The notes: generated from the letters alone by a model not told the origin. 64,000 nucleotides of DNA from Polynucleobacter rarus (GCF_003072505.1 NZ_NTGB01000001.1:1216659-1280658), one strand, 5' to 3'; positions 46,551-56,316 are shown, numbered from the stretch's first letter. Made by a program: numbers and translations.

Positions 46551-48680
46551 TTAACTAGCGATGAGCTGAGCCAAACGATCTGGACTTAATGGTAAGTGTC
46601 TTGCACGTACACCTAGCGCCGCATTCAGTGCATTCGCAATCGCCGCACCAGTTGGGCCCGCTGCTGCCTCTCCGCCACCCAGACTTGGGGCATTCGGCTG
46701 ATCCAGTAACTCCACCATCACTTCAGGAACTTCGGAGAAATTCAGAATTGGATAAGTATCCCAGGTGTTAGAAGTAATGTTGAGATCATCCCAAGTCGCT
46801 TGTTCTTTGAGAGTCCAACTAATTGCTTGAATAATCCCACCTTCAATTTGGTTAAGAAGACCGTCTGGATTGATAATTCTGCCTGCATCAGCAGTTGACC
46901 AAACTTTCTCAACATGAATTTTTTCTTCAACGCGTACTTGAACCACGACTGCGCAGTAAGCCCCGAAGTTCTTATAACGTCCAAAACCAATCCCTAAAGC
47001 AGTTCCTTCCGGTAATTGATCACGCTGAGCCCAATTCGACATTTGTGCAACACGCTGAATAAGAGCAATCGAGCGAGGATCGGATAAGTAAGACAGGCGC
47101 AAGTCAATTGGATCTTGCCCAATAGACTCCGCTAATTCATCCAAAAAGGATTCGATCGCATAGACGTTTAAGTAAGCCCCTAAACTACGAAGAGCTGAAG
47201 TTCTAACAGGTACCTGAGGCAACATATGGTGACGGATTTCTTGATGAGCAAAATCATAGATTGCAACCGCATTGCGTAATCCCCCACCGTTTGGCAGTGG
47301 CACATCCTGAGTAGCATCGACAGGATGCGGTGGATCAATCATCCATGCACCTAATAAATTAATAGTACCTTGCCAGCAACCAGGTCTTGCGATATGAGTC
47401 GGAGACCAAACTTCAGATTGCCAGGAAACAATTCTGCCATTTTCATCAAGTCCTGCATCAATTTGCATCATACTAGCTGAACCGAATGGGGTTGCTGATA
47501 ACTCTTCCTCACGGGTCCACTGCACGCGAACAGTCAAACCTGTTTGTTGGGTAATAAAAGCGGCATCAAAAGCAACATCATCGGCACTGTTATGACCATA
47601 ACAACCTGCTCCGTGCAAATGAATCACATCAATTGTGGATGCATCTTGACGAAGTCCAACTGCAATTTGATCGCGCAATAAATGGGAACCTTGGGTGTGG
47701 GACCACACAGTTAAATGTCCATCAACCATTTGAGCTAAAGCACAAGCTGGACCAATGGAGGCATGGGCGATAAAAGGTCTTGTGTATCTCGCAGTCATTT
47801 GTGACGCAGAAGCACTTGCCTCACCTTTGTTAAAAACGATCTTATCGCTGGCAGGAAGAGTCGTTAAGATTTCTTCGATGGGCCGTTGACGTTCAACAAA
47901 CGAGGGCAACTGCCACTGAACACATTGATGGGCCTTTGGCAAACTAGCAACTAAGGCTGCTTCATTTTTACCAAGAATTGCCAAAAAACTACCGCTCAAA
48001 ACTACCTGCTCTACTCCGTTTAATGCCTTGATTGCATCGAGGTCGACAGATTGGATCGTTGATTGAGCATGACTATGGCGCAGCATTCTAGCGTGGTACA
48101 TTTCAGGTAAAACCACATCGTGAATAAATGCACCAGAAGATAACTTATCAAGTAGGTCTTTTCTTGGAATACTTTGACCGATAATTGCTTCTTTTACCTG
48201 AGATGAGGATGCTGCTGCTTCAGGGAGCGCCTCGATTGGAATATGAATATCAATTTGGGAGGCTAATTCTGCATATGTCACCGTTTTTGATACACCTGAG
48301 CAGGAAAAAATGCCCGCTTTAATTTGCACATCATGCACATTGACATTCAAGGCTTTTGCGGCAGCATTCAAAAAGAGCCAACGCGCATGAGAGAGTGCAC
48401 AGCGTAAAGATGCGCCACCATTTTCAATCGATTGACTACCTGCCGTATACCATTCATTCGGTGAATGCTGAGTATTACCAGCAACCCAATGAATTTGATC
48501 AAGTGTAATACCCAGCTCTTGGCAAGCAATTTGTTGTAATGCAGTTTGAATACCTTGGCCTAGTTCTACTTTGCCACTGTATACCGTTAATAAAGGCAAT
48601 TGATCCAATGCAAACCATTGGTTGAGCATTGGATGGGATTGAATATAAGTTGGCAATGGATTTGTTTGGACGTTACTCAT
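46551..48680 (-). CDS. Molybdenum hydroxylase large subunit (IorB-like)
   Basis: 709 residues of the xanthine oxidase/aldehyde oxidase family. The molybdopterin domains show GKVELGQGIQTALQQIA, GAGCYGHNSADDVAFDAA, and the C-terminal GGGEAAAGPTGAAIANALN with the catalytic glutamate. A third segment, SIPRKDLLDKLSSGAFIHDV, matches the usual start of the catalytic part. The two-gene arrangement without an FAD (CoxM) subunit is that of isoquinoline 1-oxidoreductase and NicAB, which hydroxylate N-heterocycles. It overlaps the [2Fe-2S] gene by four bases. Confidence 0.87.
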   Translation of the reverse strand: MSNVQTNPLPTYIQSHPMLNQWFALDQLPLLTVYSGKVELGQGIQTALQQIACQELGITLDQIHWVAGNTQHSPNEWYTAGSQSIENGGASLRCALSHARWLFLNAAAKALNVNVHDVQIKAGIFSCSGVSKTVTYAELASQIDIHIPIEALPEAAASSSQVKEAIIGQSIPRKDLLDKLSSGAFIHDVVLPEMYHARMLRHSHAQSTIQSVDLDAIKALNGVEQVVLSGSFLAILGKNEAALVASLPKAHQCVQWQLPSFVERQRPIEEILTTLPASDKIVFNKGEASASASQMTARYTRPFIAHASIGPACALAQMVDGHLTVWSHTQGSHLLRDQIAVGLRQDASTIDVIHLHGAGCYGHNSADDVAFDAAFITQQTGLTVRVQWTREEELSATPFGSASMMQIDAGLDENGRIVSWQSEVWSPTHIARPGCWQGTINLLGAWMIDPPHPVDATQDVPLPNGGGLRNAVAIYDFAHQEIRHHMLPQVPVRTSALRSLGAYLNVYAIESFLDELAESIGQDPIDLRLSYLSDPRSIALIQRVAQMSNWAQRDQLPEGTALGIGFGRYKNFGAYCAVVVQVRVEEKIHVEKVWSTADAGRIINPDGLLNQIEGGIIQAISWTLKEQATWDDLNITSNTWDTYPILNFSEVPEVMVELLDQPNAPSLGGGEAAAGPTGAAIANALNAALGVRARHLPLSPDRLAQLIAS

Positions 48681-49159
48681 GCTACTGCCTCCTTCGACAG
48701 AGTCTCAACCACACTAGCAAGGGCTTTGAAAATTCGAACATGGGTGCCACAACGGCATAAATTAGCATCTAGAGCAGCATTTTGCTCAGCTCTACTAGGA
48801 TTCGGATTTTTCTTCAATAGCGCAGTAATACTCATCATGATGCCGTTAATACAATAACCACATTGGGCAGCTTGTTCTCTAACGAATGCCTCTTGAACTA
48901 ACTTACCAATCGGATCCAAAGCAAGCCCTTCTGCTGTCCAGATATTCTTTTGACTTACAGACCATAATGGGGTGTTGCAAGACTGTGTCGCGGTACCGTC
49001 GACGATTACAGTACAAGCACCACAGTTACCGGTACCACAACCAAAACGGGAACCTTTTTGGTCCAGGTCATTTCTGAGTACATATAACAGGGGAGTATTC
49101 TCATTGGTCGTTACTTCGCATAACTTTCCGTTGAGTTGAAATTGAGTTGAGTTTGACAT
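48677..49159 (-). CDS. [2Fe-2S] subunit of the molybdenum hydroxylase
   Basis: 160 residues with both clusters: an N-terminal plant-type ferredoxin site (GCGTGNCGACTVIVDG plus an upstream and downstream cysteine) and the C-terminal helical site (QCGYCINGIMM ... LCRCGTHVRI). It passes electrons from molybdopterin to an acceptor; a cytochrome c partner is usual for the two-subunit type but none is encoded here. Confidence 0.9.
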   Translation of the reverse strand: MSNSTQFQLNGKLCEVTTNENTPLLYVLRNDLDQKGSRFGCGTGNCGACTVIVDGTATQSCNTPLWSVSQKNIWTAEGLALDPIGKLVQEAFVREQAAQCGYCINGIMMSITALLKKNPNPSRAEQNAALDANLCRCGTHVRIFKALASVVETLSKEAVA

Positions 49160-49204
49160 AAGTTAGAAAAATAGGTTTTTTGTAAATAGATTAGTTGATA
49201 AGAT

Positions 49205-50092
49205 TTACTTGCAATAGGTGTTAATAAACCAAGCTGGAACAGCGGTGCCATCTGAATTGCCCAAACCGGCAGCAGATGTTTTATCCAGTTCAGAAAGTGC
49301 TGCTTGCGTAACAGGCACGTTCCAACCTAGGGATTGAGCCTCTTCGATCATCGTTCTTAAATCTTTACGAATATTATCTAAAGTAAAAGCCGCTGGGGGT
49401 TGTGGTTCACCTTTTAAGCAGGATACTAAGGCTGGAACGCGAGCCTTCATCATATTTGGAGCGCCTGATGTATCAGAAAGAATATCCATCAAACGCTCTG
49501 GAGAGATATCTAATTTTGAGGAAATTGATAATGCCTCACTAAAGGATTGCCAAAATACCAACAATGGTAAATTGACCGTTAACTTTAAAGTCGCCCCAGC
49601 ACCATTTTTACCCACGTGCTCAACCCGACGACATAATTGTTCCAAAATTGGGCGAGCCCTAGCAACTGCAGCTTCATCTCCACCAACTAGTCCTAATAAT
49701 TTACCAGCTTTAGCAGGAGCTACCGTGCCGCCAACCGGACAATCCACAATTGAACCACCTAAAGCTTTCACTTCATCAGCTAAAGCAATTGACGTAGATG
49801 GACGAACAGTACTCATTTCAATCATCAATTTGCCAGCAATATTTGCTTTGAGCACGCCTTGCTCCCCACGATAAGCTGAATCAATCGCTGCGGCATCCGT
49901 TAATATAGAAATCATGACATCAACTTGACTAATGACATCTGCTGGTGATTTGGCTGTGGTTGCGCCAAGAGCAACTAAAGGAACGGTTTTTTCTATTGAC
50001 CGATTCCAGATTACCAATTCATGACCACATTCAATGAGGCGCTCTACCATTGCACTACCCATTTTGCCGGTACCAATTAATCCAAGTTTCAT
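49205..50092 (-). CDS. NAD-dependent beta-hydroxyacid dehydrogenase
   Basis: About 295 residues of the 3-hydroxyisobutyrate/tartronate semialdehyde reductase family. LGLIGTGKMGSAMVERL binds NAD, DCPVGGTVAPAKAGKL the substrate and KNGAGATLKLTVN has the catalytic lysine. Three ATG codons follow one another at 50098, 50095 and 50092; the last has the GGAG at proper spacing and gives the family start MKLGLIGTGKMG. A paralogue is encoded at 58592. Confidence 0.87.
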   Translation of the reverse strand: MKLGLIGTGKMGSAMVERLIECGHELVIWNRSIEKTVPLVALGATTAKSPADVISQVDVMISILTDAAAIDSAYRGEQGVLKANIAGKLMIEMSTVRPSTSIALADEVKALGGSIVDCPVGGTVAPAKAGKLLGLVGGDEAAVARARPILEQLCRRVEHVGKNGAGATLKLTVNLPLLVFWQSFSEALSISSKLDISPERLMDILSDTSGAPNMMKARVPALVSCLKGEPQPPAAFTLDNIRKDLRTMIEEAQSLGWNVPVTQAALSELDKTSAAGLGNSDGTAVPAWFINTYCK

Positions 50093-50474
50093 CATCATCT
50101 CCGAAAAATAATATTTACAAAAGTTTACCCACAATCAACGATTATCGCTGAATTCCCAATAATAATTAGTAGTGATCAAATAATCAATAAAGAACAAGGA
50201 ATTAATCCTATTTTTATCAGGTATTAGTACTTATTCGTTTCCCAGGAGGGTATCTCTAATATTTGAATTCTTTAAAAATAGGTAAATACCCTTATATTTT
50301 AAAGCCGTAGAATCCTTTAATCTCCATGTTGTGATTATTAATATGTTTATATAATTGTTAAACCAAGTCTAAAACTTTTTACTGATCAACTAATCATTAG
50401 TGAAGTATTTATGCGTTTTTAATGTACTACTTTTTTTAATGCACTACTTTTAAATTAACATTGGAGGAGACACC
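50093..50474. promoter_or_regulatory. Divergent control region before the liv-type operon
   Basis: About 380 AT-rich bases without a gene. AGGGTAT (50247-50253) and ATACCCT (50286-50292) form a perfect 7-bp inverted pair 32 bases apart; the right half is part of GTAAATACCCT, also seen at 42603. A -10 TATAAT lies at 50350-50355 with a possible -35 TTGTGA at 50329-50334 (short 15-base spacer). A regulator bound to the paired sites would sit just upstream of this promoter. Confidence 0.45.
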
Positions 50475-51722
50475 ATGAGTTTAGATCGTCGTTCTTTTAT
50501 ACAAGGCACTGCTGCAGCAGGTCTAACATTAGCTGCCCCAAGTATTCTGCGAGCACAAACGAATGAACCAGTAAGAATTGGTTTATTAACTGTAAAAACT
50601 GGTCCTCTCGCGTCCGGCGGAATCGATATGGAATTAGGTTTGAAGCAATGGCTAGCTGAAAATAATAATATGATGGGCGGTAGAAAAGTTGAGCTAACCG
50701 TTGCTGATACTGGTGGAGTTCCTGCCAACACCAAAACCAAGATTTCAGAACTATACGAGCGTAATAAAGTACATGCAGTGATGGGTCCTTTAGCTGCGTT
50801 TGAGGCGCTAGCTGTAGATGATTACATCAAAGCTCAAAAAATCCCAACCTTATCAGTTGCCGCAGCAGAAGACATGACTCAACGCAAACCAAATCCATGG
50901 TTCGTAAGAGCAACGTCCACTTCTTCACAGTGTGCTCACCCAATGGCTGAGTATTGTGCCAAGGTAAAAGGTTACAAGCGGATGATCATGATTGCTGACG
51001 ATATCGCTTATGGCCATGAAATGAATGCTGGTTTCCAGCGTGTATTCGAAGAAAACGGTGGCAAGATCGTTCAAAAACTTTTCTCACCATTAGCAGTGCC
51101 TGATTACGGTAGCTTCTTGGCTCAATTAAATCCAAAAGTTGATGCTATTTTCTTGGGCTTTGCTGGTTCAAATGGCTTTAGATTTATTCGCCAATTTAAT
51201 GAATATGGATTGAATGGCAAAATGGCAATTGTTGGTGGTATGACAGCAATTGATGAAGCTGTGTTAAAGAATATGGGTAACGAAGCTTTAGGTATTGAAA
51301 CTGCTTGCTGGTATTCTGCTGAACTTAACAACCCAATCAATAATAAATTCGCTCCTGCATTCCGCGCTGCTAATAAATATGACCCAGGCTTCTACGCCGC
51401 TGCTACCTATACAAATGCCGCTGTTCTCGATGCAGCTATTAGAGCAGTTAATGGTAATGTGGCAAATAAAGAAGCTTTAATGGCTGCTTTGAAAAAATCC
51501 AACATACCAACTGCACGTGGACCTGTAAAGTTTGATAGCCTTGGCAATATTGTTGGTGACGTTTATATCAGAAAAGTAGAACGTAAGGATGGTCGTTTAG
51601 TCAATACTGTTACTAAAACGTATACAAACGTAAGCCAGTTTTGGACATATGATCAAAAGGCCTTCTTAGCAAATCCGGTTTACTCAAGAGACTTCCCACC
51701 AGCGAAGAATTTAGAGTCTTAA
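50475..51722 (+). CDS. LivK-type ABC substrate-binding protein, Tat-like signal
   Basis: 415 residues of the type I periplasmic-binding (Leu/Ile/Val, aromatic acid) family. The signal DRRSFIQGTAAAGLTLAAP is of twin-arginine style with cleavage near LRAQT. EPVRIGLLTVKTGPLASGG, GPLAAFEALAVDDYI, RKPNPWFVRAT and ADDIAYGHEM are ligand-fold motifs. It opens the transporter operon and has an excellent GGAGGAGA ribosome site. A close paralogue with a Sec signal is at 56317. Confidence 0.9.
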   Translation: MSLDRRSFIQGTAAAGLTLAAPSILRAQTNEPVRIGLLTVKTGPLASGGIDMELGLKQWLAENNNMMGGRKVELTVADTGGVPANTKTKISELYERNKVHAVMGPLAAFEALAVDDYIKAQKIPTLSVAAAEDMTQRKPNPWFVRATSTSSQCAHPMAEYCAKVKGYKRMIMIADDIAYGHEMNAGFQRVFEENGGKIVQKLFSPLAVPDYGSFLAQLNPKVDAIFLGFAGSNGFRFIRQFNEYGLNGKMAIVGGMTAIDEAVLKNMGNEALGIETACWYSAELNNPINNKFAPAFRAANKYDPGFYAAATYTNAAVLDAAIRAVNGNVANKEALMAALKKSNIPTARGPVKFDSLGNIVGDVYIRKVERKDGRLVNTVTKTYTNVSQFWTYDQKAFLANPVYSRDFPPAKNLES

Positions 51723-51760
51723 GCATCACAGTTCATCACAATAGGTAATTAGGTAATTTT

Positions 51761-52621
51761 ATGCAATTTTGGGTAATTCAAACCCTTAATAGTCTCGCAC
51801 TCGGAGGATTGCTGTTTATGCTTTCCTCTGGGTTTGCGTTGATTTTTGGGTTAATGCGTATCGCGAATCTGACGCATGGTTCGTTATTTATGATCGGCGC
51901 TTATCTAGCCGCCGCGACTTTAAGAGAAGGATATAGTCTTTGGGTTGCTGCTATCGTTGCTATGGTGGGAGTTGCAATCATTGGTGGTTTAATTGAGCGC
52001 TTTATTTTACGTGCTCTGAGTAACAATTCCCAAGGGCAAGTTTTAGCAACACTCGGCCTTTCATTTGTTGCTGCTGATGCCTGTTTAATGATTTGGGGTG
52101 GTGATCCGATTCCAATTAATGCTCCGGAAATGTTTCGCTCCCCTCTTCAAATGTTTGGCTTTATGTTTCCAACTTATAGATTAGTAGTAGTAGCTATCTC
52201 GGTTGTGATTGCGATTGGCTTATATTTATTAATGGAAAGAACACGCTTAGGGGCTATGATTCGTGCTGGGGTCGATGATATGCAAATGGCTCGCGCAGTT
52301 GGCATCCCTGCATCACTACTGTTTACTGTAGTTTTCTGTCTAGGCGCTCTACTAGCCGGTCTCGGTGGATCAGTTGGCGGACCGATGTTAAATGCTTACC
52401 CTGGGCTTGATGCTGATATGTTGCCACTTGCATTAATTGTGGTAATTCTGGGTGGTGTTGGTAGTTTGATTGGTACTTTTGTTGCGAGTTTCATCATTGG
52501 TTTCGTATATACCTTTGGGATTGCTCTAGTTCCTGATCTTGCCTATGTTATTTTATTTTTACCGATGGTTTTTGTAATTGCCTTTAGACCATCAGGGCTA
52601 TTTGGGACGATGAAAGCATGA
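51761..52621 (+). CDS. livH: LivH-type permease
   Basis: 286 residues, about eight membrane helices. LALGGLLFMLSSGFALIFGL and MRIANLTHGSLFMIGAYLA are the LivH start; GVDDMQMARAVGIP is the coupling loop to the ATPases; LPLALIVVILGGVGSLIGTF follows. Ends in an ATGA overlap with livM. Ligand specificity cannot be read, but neighbours suggest an aromatic or heterocyclic acid. Confidence 0.92.
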   Translation: MQFWVIQTLNSLALGGLLFMLSSGFALIFGLMRIANLTHGSLFMIGAYLAAATLREGYSLWVAAIVAMVGVAIIGGLIERFILRALSNNSQGQVLATLGLSFVAADACLMIWGGDPIPINAPEMFRSPLQMFGFMFPTYRLVVVAISVVIAIGLYLLMERTRLGAMIRAGVDDMQMARAVGIPASLLFTVVFCLGALLAGLGGSVGGPMLNAYPGLDADMLPLALIVVILGGVGSLIGTFVASFIIGFVYTFGIALVPDLAYVILFLPMVFVIAFRPSGLFGTMKA

Positions 52622-53562
52622 TTTTGAAAAACAATTATTTTTATTTGGCGGTTGCTGCAATCCTTACGATTGCCCCAATGTTTTTTGGGGAGTATTACGT
52701 CAACTTAGGTAGCCAAATTATGATTGCAGCAGTTTTTGCTGCAAGTCTGAACATCCTAGTTGGTTACGGTGGTCTTACCTCTTTAGGTCATGCCACCTAT
52801 TTAGGTTTATCTGCCTATACCTCTGCTTGGTTATTTTTGAAAACAGGCTTAGATCACGGTTATACCGCAATTATCGCGATTGCCTTTACCACTTTTGTGG
52901 GAGCCATCTTTGGTTGGATTTCTCTACGCGCTTCTGGTCTCAGTTTTTTAATGCTGACACTAGCTCTATCTCAAATTGTTTGGGGGATCGGTTATCGTTG
53001 GGTAGGTTTAACCAACGGCGATAATGGTTTGTCCGGTTTAACTCGCCCTACTCCATTTGGTTGGGATTTAGAGAACAGTACTAATTTTTATTGGTTTACT
53101 TTAATCATTACGATTGTTTGCTTATTTTTTATTGCACGGATTGTGAACTCACCTTTTGGGGCTAGCTTAAAAGGCACAAGAGATCAGGATAAACGAATGA
53201 GTGCGCTCGGCTTTAACGTATGGAAAATTCGCTGGATTAGCTTTGTACTGTCAAGCTTTTTTGGTGCGATTTCTGGTCTACTCTACATTTACTTTAACAA
53301 GTATGTTCATCCTAGTGTGATGTCCATCACCTCGTCGGCTGAAGGTTTATTGTGCGTGATTGCTGGAGGTGCTGGTACTTTGGCAGGACCTATCCTTGGA
53401 TCCATTTTGATTGTTTTGTTAAAAAACTATGTGTCAGGTTTTGTGGAACGTTGGAATATGTTACTCGGAATTATTTTCGTATTTATCGTCATCTTTATGC
53501 CAACTGGAATGGTTCCTGGAATCATCCAACTAAAGAATCGTCTCTTTGGAGGTAAAAAATGA
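52618..53562 (+). CDS. livM: LivM-type permease
   Basis: 314 residues with multiple membrane helices, ASLNILVGYGGLTSLGHATYLG and LSFLMLTLALSQIVWGIGYRW conserved in LivM, and the EAA-like loop GTRDQDKRMSALGFNVWKIR. Overlaps livG by four bases. Confidence 0.92.
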   Translation: MILKNNYFYLAVAAILTIAPMFFGEYYVNLGSQIMIAAVFAASLNILVGYGGLTSLGHATYLGLSAYTSAWLFLKTGLDHGYTAIIAIAFTTFVGAIFGWISLRASGLSFLMLTLALSQIVWGIGYRWVGLTNGDNGLSGLTRPTPFGWDLENSTNFYWFTLIITIVCLFFIARIVNSPFGASLKGTRDQDKRMSALGFNVWKIRWISFVLSSFFGAISGLLYIYFNKYVHPSVMSITSSAEGLLCVIAGGAGTLAGPILGSILIVLLKNYVSGFVERWNMLLGIIFVFIVIFMPTGMVPGIIQLKNRLFGGKK

Positions 53563-54299
53563 CTATCGCATTAGAAGTAAAGGATCTTCAAAAAAGCTTT
53601 GGGGGAGTTGCTGTTACCCAAAGTGTTAATTTACAAGTGATGCCTGGCGAAAGAAGGTTAATTATTGGCCCCAATGGCGCTGGTAAAACAACTCTATTTG
53701 CTCAAATAACTGGCGATTTACTGCCCGACTCTGGTGAAGTTTTCTTATATGGTCAAAACATGATTGGTAAGCCAGTTCATGATCGTGCCCATCAAGGCAT
53801 GAGTAGAACTTACCAAATTATTACCCTATTTGCTAAAGATAGTCTGGCACATAACGTCGTGCTTTCTTTGTTAGGTATCCACAAAAGAAAAAATCAACTA
53901 TTTAAGAGCTTGCCCGCCAATGATCCACTTTATGATCAAGCGCTTGAACTACTAGATAGCGTTGGTCTCAAATCTCAGGCACACCGTCGGGTTACAGAAA
54001 TTTCTTATGGTGAGCAGCGTCGTGTTGAAATCGCTTTAGCCCTTGCGCAACAACCAAAGGTATTGCTTCTCGATGAGCCCTTAGCTGGTCTTTCGCGTGA
54101 TGAACGTGTATTGGTAGCTGATTTAATTAATTCTATTTCAAAAGAAACTGCCATCGTTATGATTGAACATGATATGGATGTTGCCCTTGCCTTTGCGGAG
54201 AAAATCTTAGTTTTGCAATACGGTAAAGTCATTGTTGATGGTGACCGTGACACGGTTGTCAATGATCCTAAAGTTCAGGAGGTGTATCTTGGCCACTAA
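53559..54299 (+). CDS. livG: LivG-type ATPase
   Basis: 246 residues: Walker A GPNGAGKTTLF, signature EISYGEQRRVEIALALAQ, Walker B VLLLDEPLAGLS and the switch histidine IEHDMDVAL. It powers import together with LivF, the start of which lies inside its last codons. Confidence 0.93.
   Translation: MTIALEVKDLQKSFGGVAVTQSVNLQVMPGERRLIIGPNGAGKTTLFAQITGDLLPDSGEVFLYGQNMIGKPVHDRAHQGMSRTYQIITLFAKDSLAHNVVLSLLGIHKRKNQLFKSLPANDPLYDQALELLDSVGLKSQAHRRVTEISYGEQRRVEIALALAQQPKVLLLDEPLAGLSRDERVLVADLINSISKETAIVMIEHDMDVALAFAEKILVLQYGKVIVDGDRDTVVNDPKVQEVYLGH
54277..54282 (+). promoter_or_regulatory. Perfect ribosome site that fixes a TTG start
   Basis: AGGAGG inside the end of livG stands six bases before TTG 54289. 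This consensus site decides the livF start against an ATG-initiated longer reading at 54232, which would overlap livG by 68 bases. Confidence 0.8.
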
Positions 54300-55002
54300 T
54301 GCTCTTGAACTCAAGAAAATTAATTCCTATTATGGCGATAGTCATGTTTTATATGATCTTTCGCTGAACCTCGAGGAAGGTACCTTACTTGCTTTATTGG
54401 GTCGTAATGGAGCTGGTAAAACAACTCTCATGAAAACCATCTCTGGTTTGCTAACACCAAAAAGTGGTGAGATTTTATTGTTTGGCAAAGATACCGCCAA
54501 AGAGAAACCTGAATTTATCGCCAAAGCTGGTATTCGTCTGGTTCCGCAAGGTCGTCGTATTTTCCCAAGTTTATCTGTAGAAGAAAACTTATTGGTTGCT
54601 GAGCAAAAAAGACCAATCAAAGCGATGTGGAATTTAAAAAGAGTTTATGAACTCTTCCCACAACTTGTAACAAGAACAAAACAACGAGCAGGAACCTTGT
54701 CAGGTGGCGAACAGCAAATGTTGGCCATTGGGCGTGCTTTAATGGGCAATCCAGATGTATTACTGCTTGATGAGCCATCCGAAGGACTTGCTCCATTAAT
54801 TGTTGCTGAAGTGGCGCGTGGTATTGAACTCATTAAAAGTGAAGGCTTATCAATTATTCTCGTCGAACAAAACTTTCAACTAGCGATGAGCGTAGCGGAT
54901 AATGTAGTTGTTCTTAATACTGGTGAAATTGCCTACCAAGGCCCAGCCAAAGATGTTCATGAAAACCCTGAGTTGGCAACTAAACATCTCGGTGTTTTTT
55001 AA
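54289..55002 (+). CDS. livF: LivF-type ATPase
   Basis: About 237 residues from the TTG start. Walker A GRNGAGKTTLMKTISGL, signature GTLSGGEQQMLAIGRALMG, Walker B VLLLDEPSEGLAP and the switch VEQNFQLAMSVADNV. The N-terminus LATNALELKKINSYYGDSHV is the usual LivF start. The 11-base overlap with livG indicates coupled translation. Confidence 0.92.
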   Translation: MATNALELKKINSYYGDSHVLYDLSLNLEEGTLLALLGRNGAGKTTLMKTISGLLTPKSGEILLFGKDTAKEKPEFIAKAGIRLVPQGRRIFPSLSVEENLLVAEQKRPIKAMWNLKRVYELFPQLVTRTKQRAGTLSGGEQQMLAIGRALMGNPDVLLLDEPSEGLAPLIVAEVARGIELIKSEGLSIILVEQNFQLAMSVADNVVVLNTGEIAYQGPAKDVHENPELATKHLGVF

Positions 55003-55027
55003 TTTTTCTTTTTAAATAGAGGTCATT

Positions 55028-56233
55028 ATGTTTTACACTTGTTCTTCGTCTTGTTCTAACCCAGCGCATAACCATGGTTCATCAGACTCAGCTGAGATGA
55101 TGGCTACTAATGCTACAAAAAAAGCATCTGCAAGTAGTAAAGGTGCAGCAAAAACAGCGGCTAAAAAAGCGCCAGCAAAGAAAGTTTTAGCACCTACTCA
55201 AACAATGGTAAAAAACAAAAAAGGTCAACATTTAGTCGTTGATATTCATTGCCATTATTTAAATCCAGAAGTGAATGCTAAAACGGCTCACCTCAATGCA
55301 CCGTCATATGATCCAACCGTTATTTTTGCTACAGATATTACGAATGAGACCAATATTGCCCAAATGAAAACTAGGGCTCCAAAATTGATGGGCGTTGATG
55401 AGCGCTTAAAAGATATGGACAAAATGGGCGTGGATATTCAAGCAGTAGCTCCAGCCCCGTATCATTATTTTTACTTCACCGAAGCAGATCTAGGTGCCAG
55501 TTTAGCGCGTGATGTAAACGACGGTATTGCCAATGTAGTGGCGGGTAATCCGGATCGCTTTGTTGGACTTGGTTCAGTACCTCTTCAAAACGCAGAATTA
55601 GCAGTAAAAGAACTCGAGTATTGTGTTAAGACTTTAGGTCTCAAAGGCGTAGAAATTTGTACAAACGTCAATGGTAAAAACCTAACCGATCCAAGTCTTG
55701 GACTTGAAAAGTTTTTTGCCAAGGCAAACGAACTAGGTTGTGTCATCTTCATGCATCCTTTAGGATTTACACAAGGTGATCGTTTACGTAACCATTACTT
55801 TAATAACGTTATTGGTAATCCTTTAGAAACTACTGTTGCAGTAAGTCACTTGATTTTTGATGGCATCATTCAGCGCTATCCAAAAATTAAATTCATCGCA
55901 GCACATGGTGGTGGATTCTTAGCACATTATTGGGCTCGTATGGATCATGCATGGGGTGCTCGTAAAGACTGTCGTACCGTCATTAAGAAAAAGCCTTCTT
56001 CATATTTAGAAAAGATTTATTTCGATACGATTACGCATGACTCAGAAATGTTAGGCAACCTCATCCGTCGCTTTGGTGCTGACCATGTGATGCTTGGTAC
56101 TGACTATCCATATGACATGGCTGATGATCATCCATTAGATACGATTAGAGGCGTGAAGCGTTTGTCTTCTGAAGATCGTAAATTAATTGAAGGTGGTAAT
56201 GCTGTCAAGATGATGAAAATTAAAATCAAGTAA
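55028..56233 (+). CDS. ACMSD-like amidohydrolase/decarboxylase with a Cys/His and Lys-rich leader
   Basis: 401 residues. From residue 70 on it is an amidohydrolase-2 TIM barrel: VVDIHCHYLNP (metal HxH), VIFMHPLGFTQ, FIAAHGGGFLAHYWARMDHAW and MLGTDYPYDM (metal aspartate). The family includes ACMS, gamma-resorcylate and dihydroxypicolinate decarboxylases. The first 65 residues are odd: CSSSCSNPAHNHG followed by an Ala/Lys tract (KGAAKTAAKKAPAKK) like histone H1 tails. AGAGG before 55028 supports translation of this leader. It follows livF by 25 bases. Confidence 0.85.
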   Translation: MFYTCSSSCSNPAHNHGSSDSAEMMATNATKKASASSKGAAKTAAKKAPAKKVLAPTQTMVKNKKGQHLVVDIHCHYLNPEVNAKTAHLNAPSYDPTVIFATDITNETNIAQMKTRAPKLMGVDERLKDMDKMGVDIQAVAPAPYHYFYFTEADLGASLARDVNDGIANVVAGNPDRFVGLGSVPLQNAELAVKELEYCVKTLGLKGVEICTNVNGKNLTDPSLGLEKFFAKANELGCVIFMHPLGFTQGDRLRNHYFNNVIGNPLETTVAVSHLIFDGIIQRYPKIKFIAAHGGGFLAHYWARMDHAWGARKDCRTVIKKKPSSYLEKIYFDTITHDSEMLGNLIRRFGADHVMLGTDYPYDMADDHPLDTIRGVKRLSSEDRKLIEGGNAVKMMKIKIK

Positions 56234-56260
56234 TTTTCAATTTTTTAAGTACTAAAAAAA

Positions 56261-56292
56261 ATCCCCTCAGGTTTGAACTAAGGGGATTTTTT
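56261..56292. terminator. Intrinsic terminator, bidirectional
   Basis: ATCCCCT (56261-56267) pairs with AGGGGAT (56281-56287), extended by a few inner pairs, with A-rich sequence before and TTTTTT after. It ends the liv/amidohydrolase operon and the converging binding-protein gene. Confidence 0.88.
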
Positions 56293-56316
56293 GTAGCTGA
56301 AACTTTTATTTAAGTT

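Noticed and set aside
54232..54288. ATG-initiated longer reading of livF
   Set aside because: Overlaps livG by 68 bases; the consensus AGGAGG points to TTG 54289.
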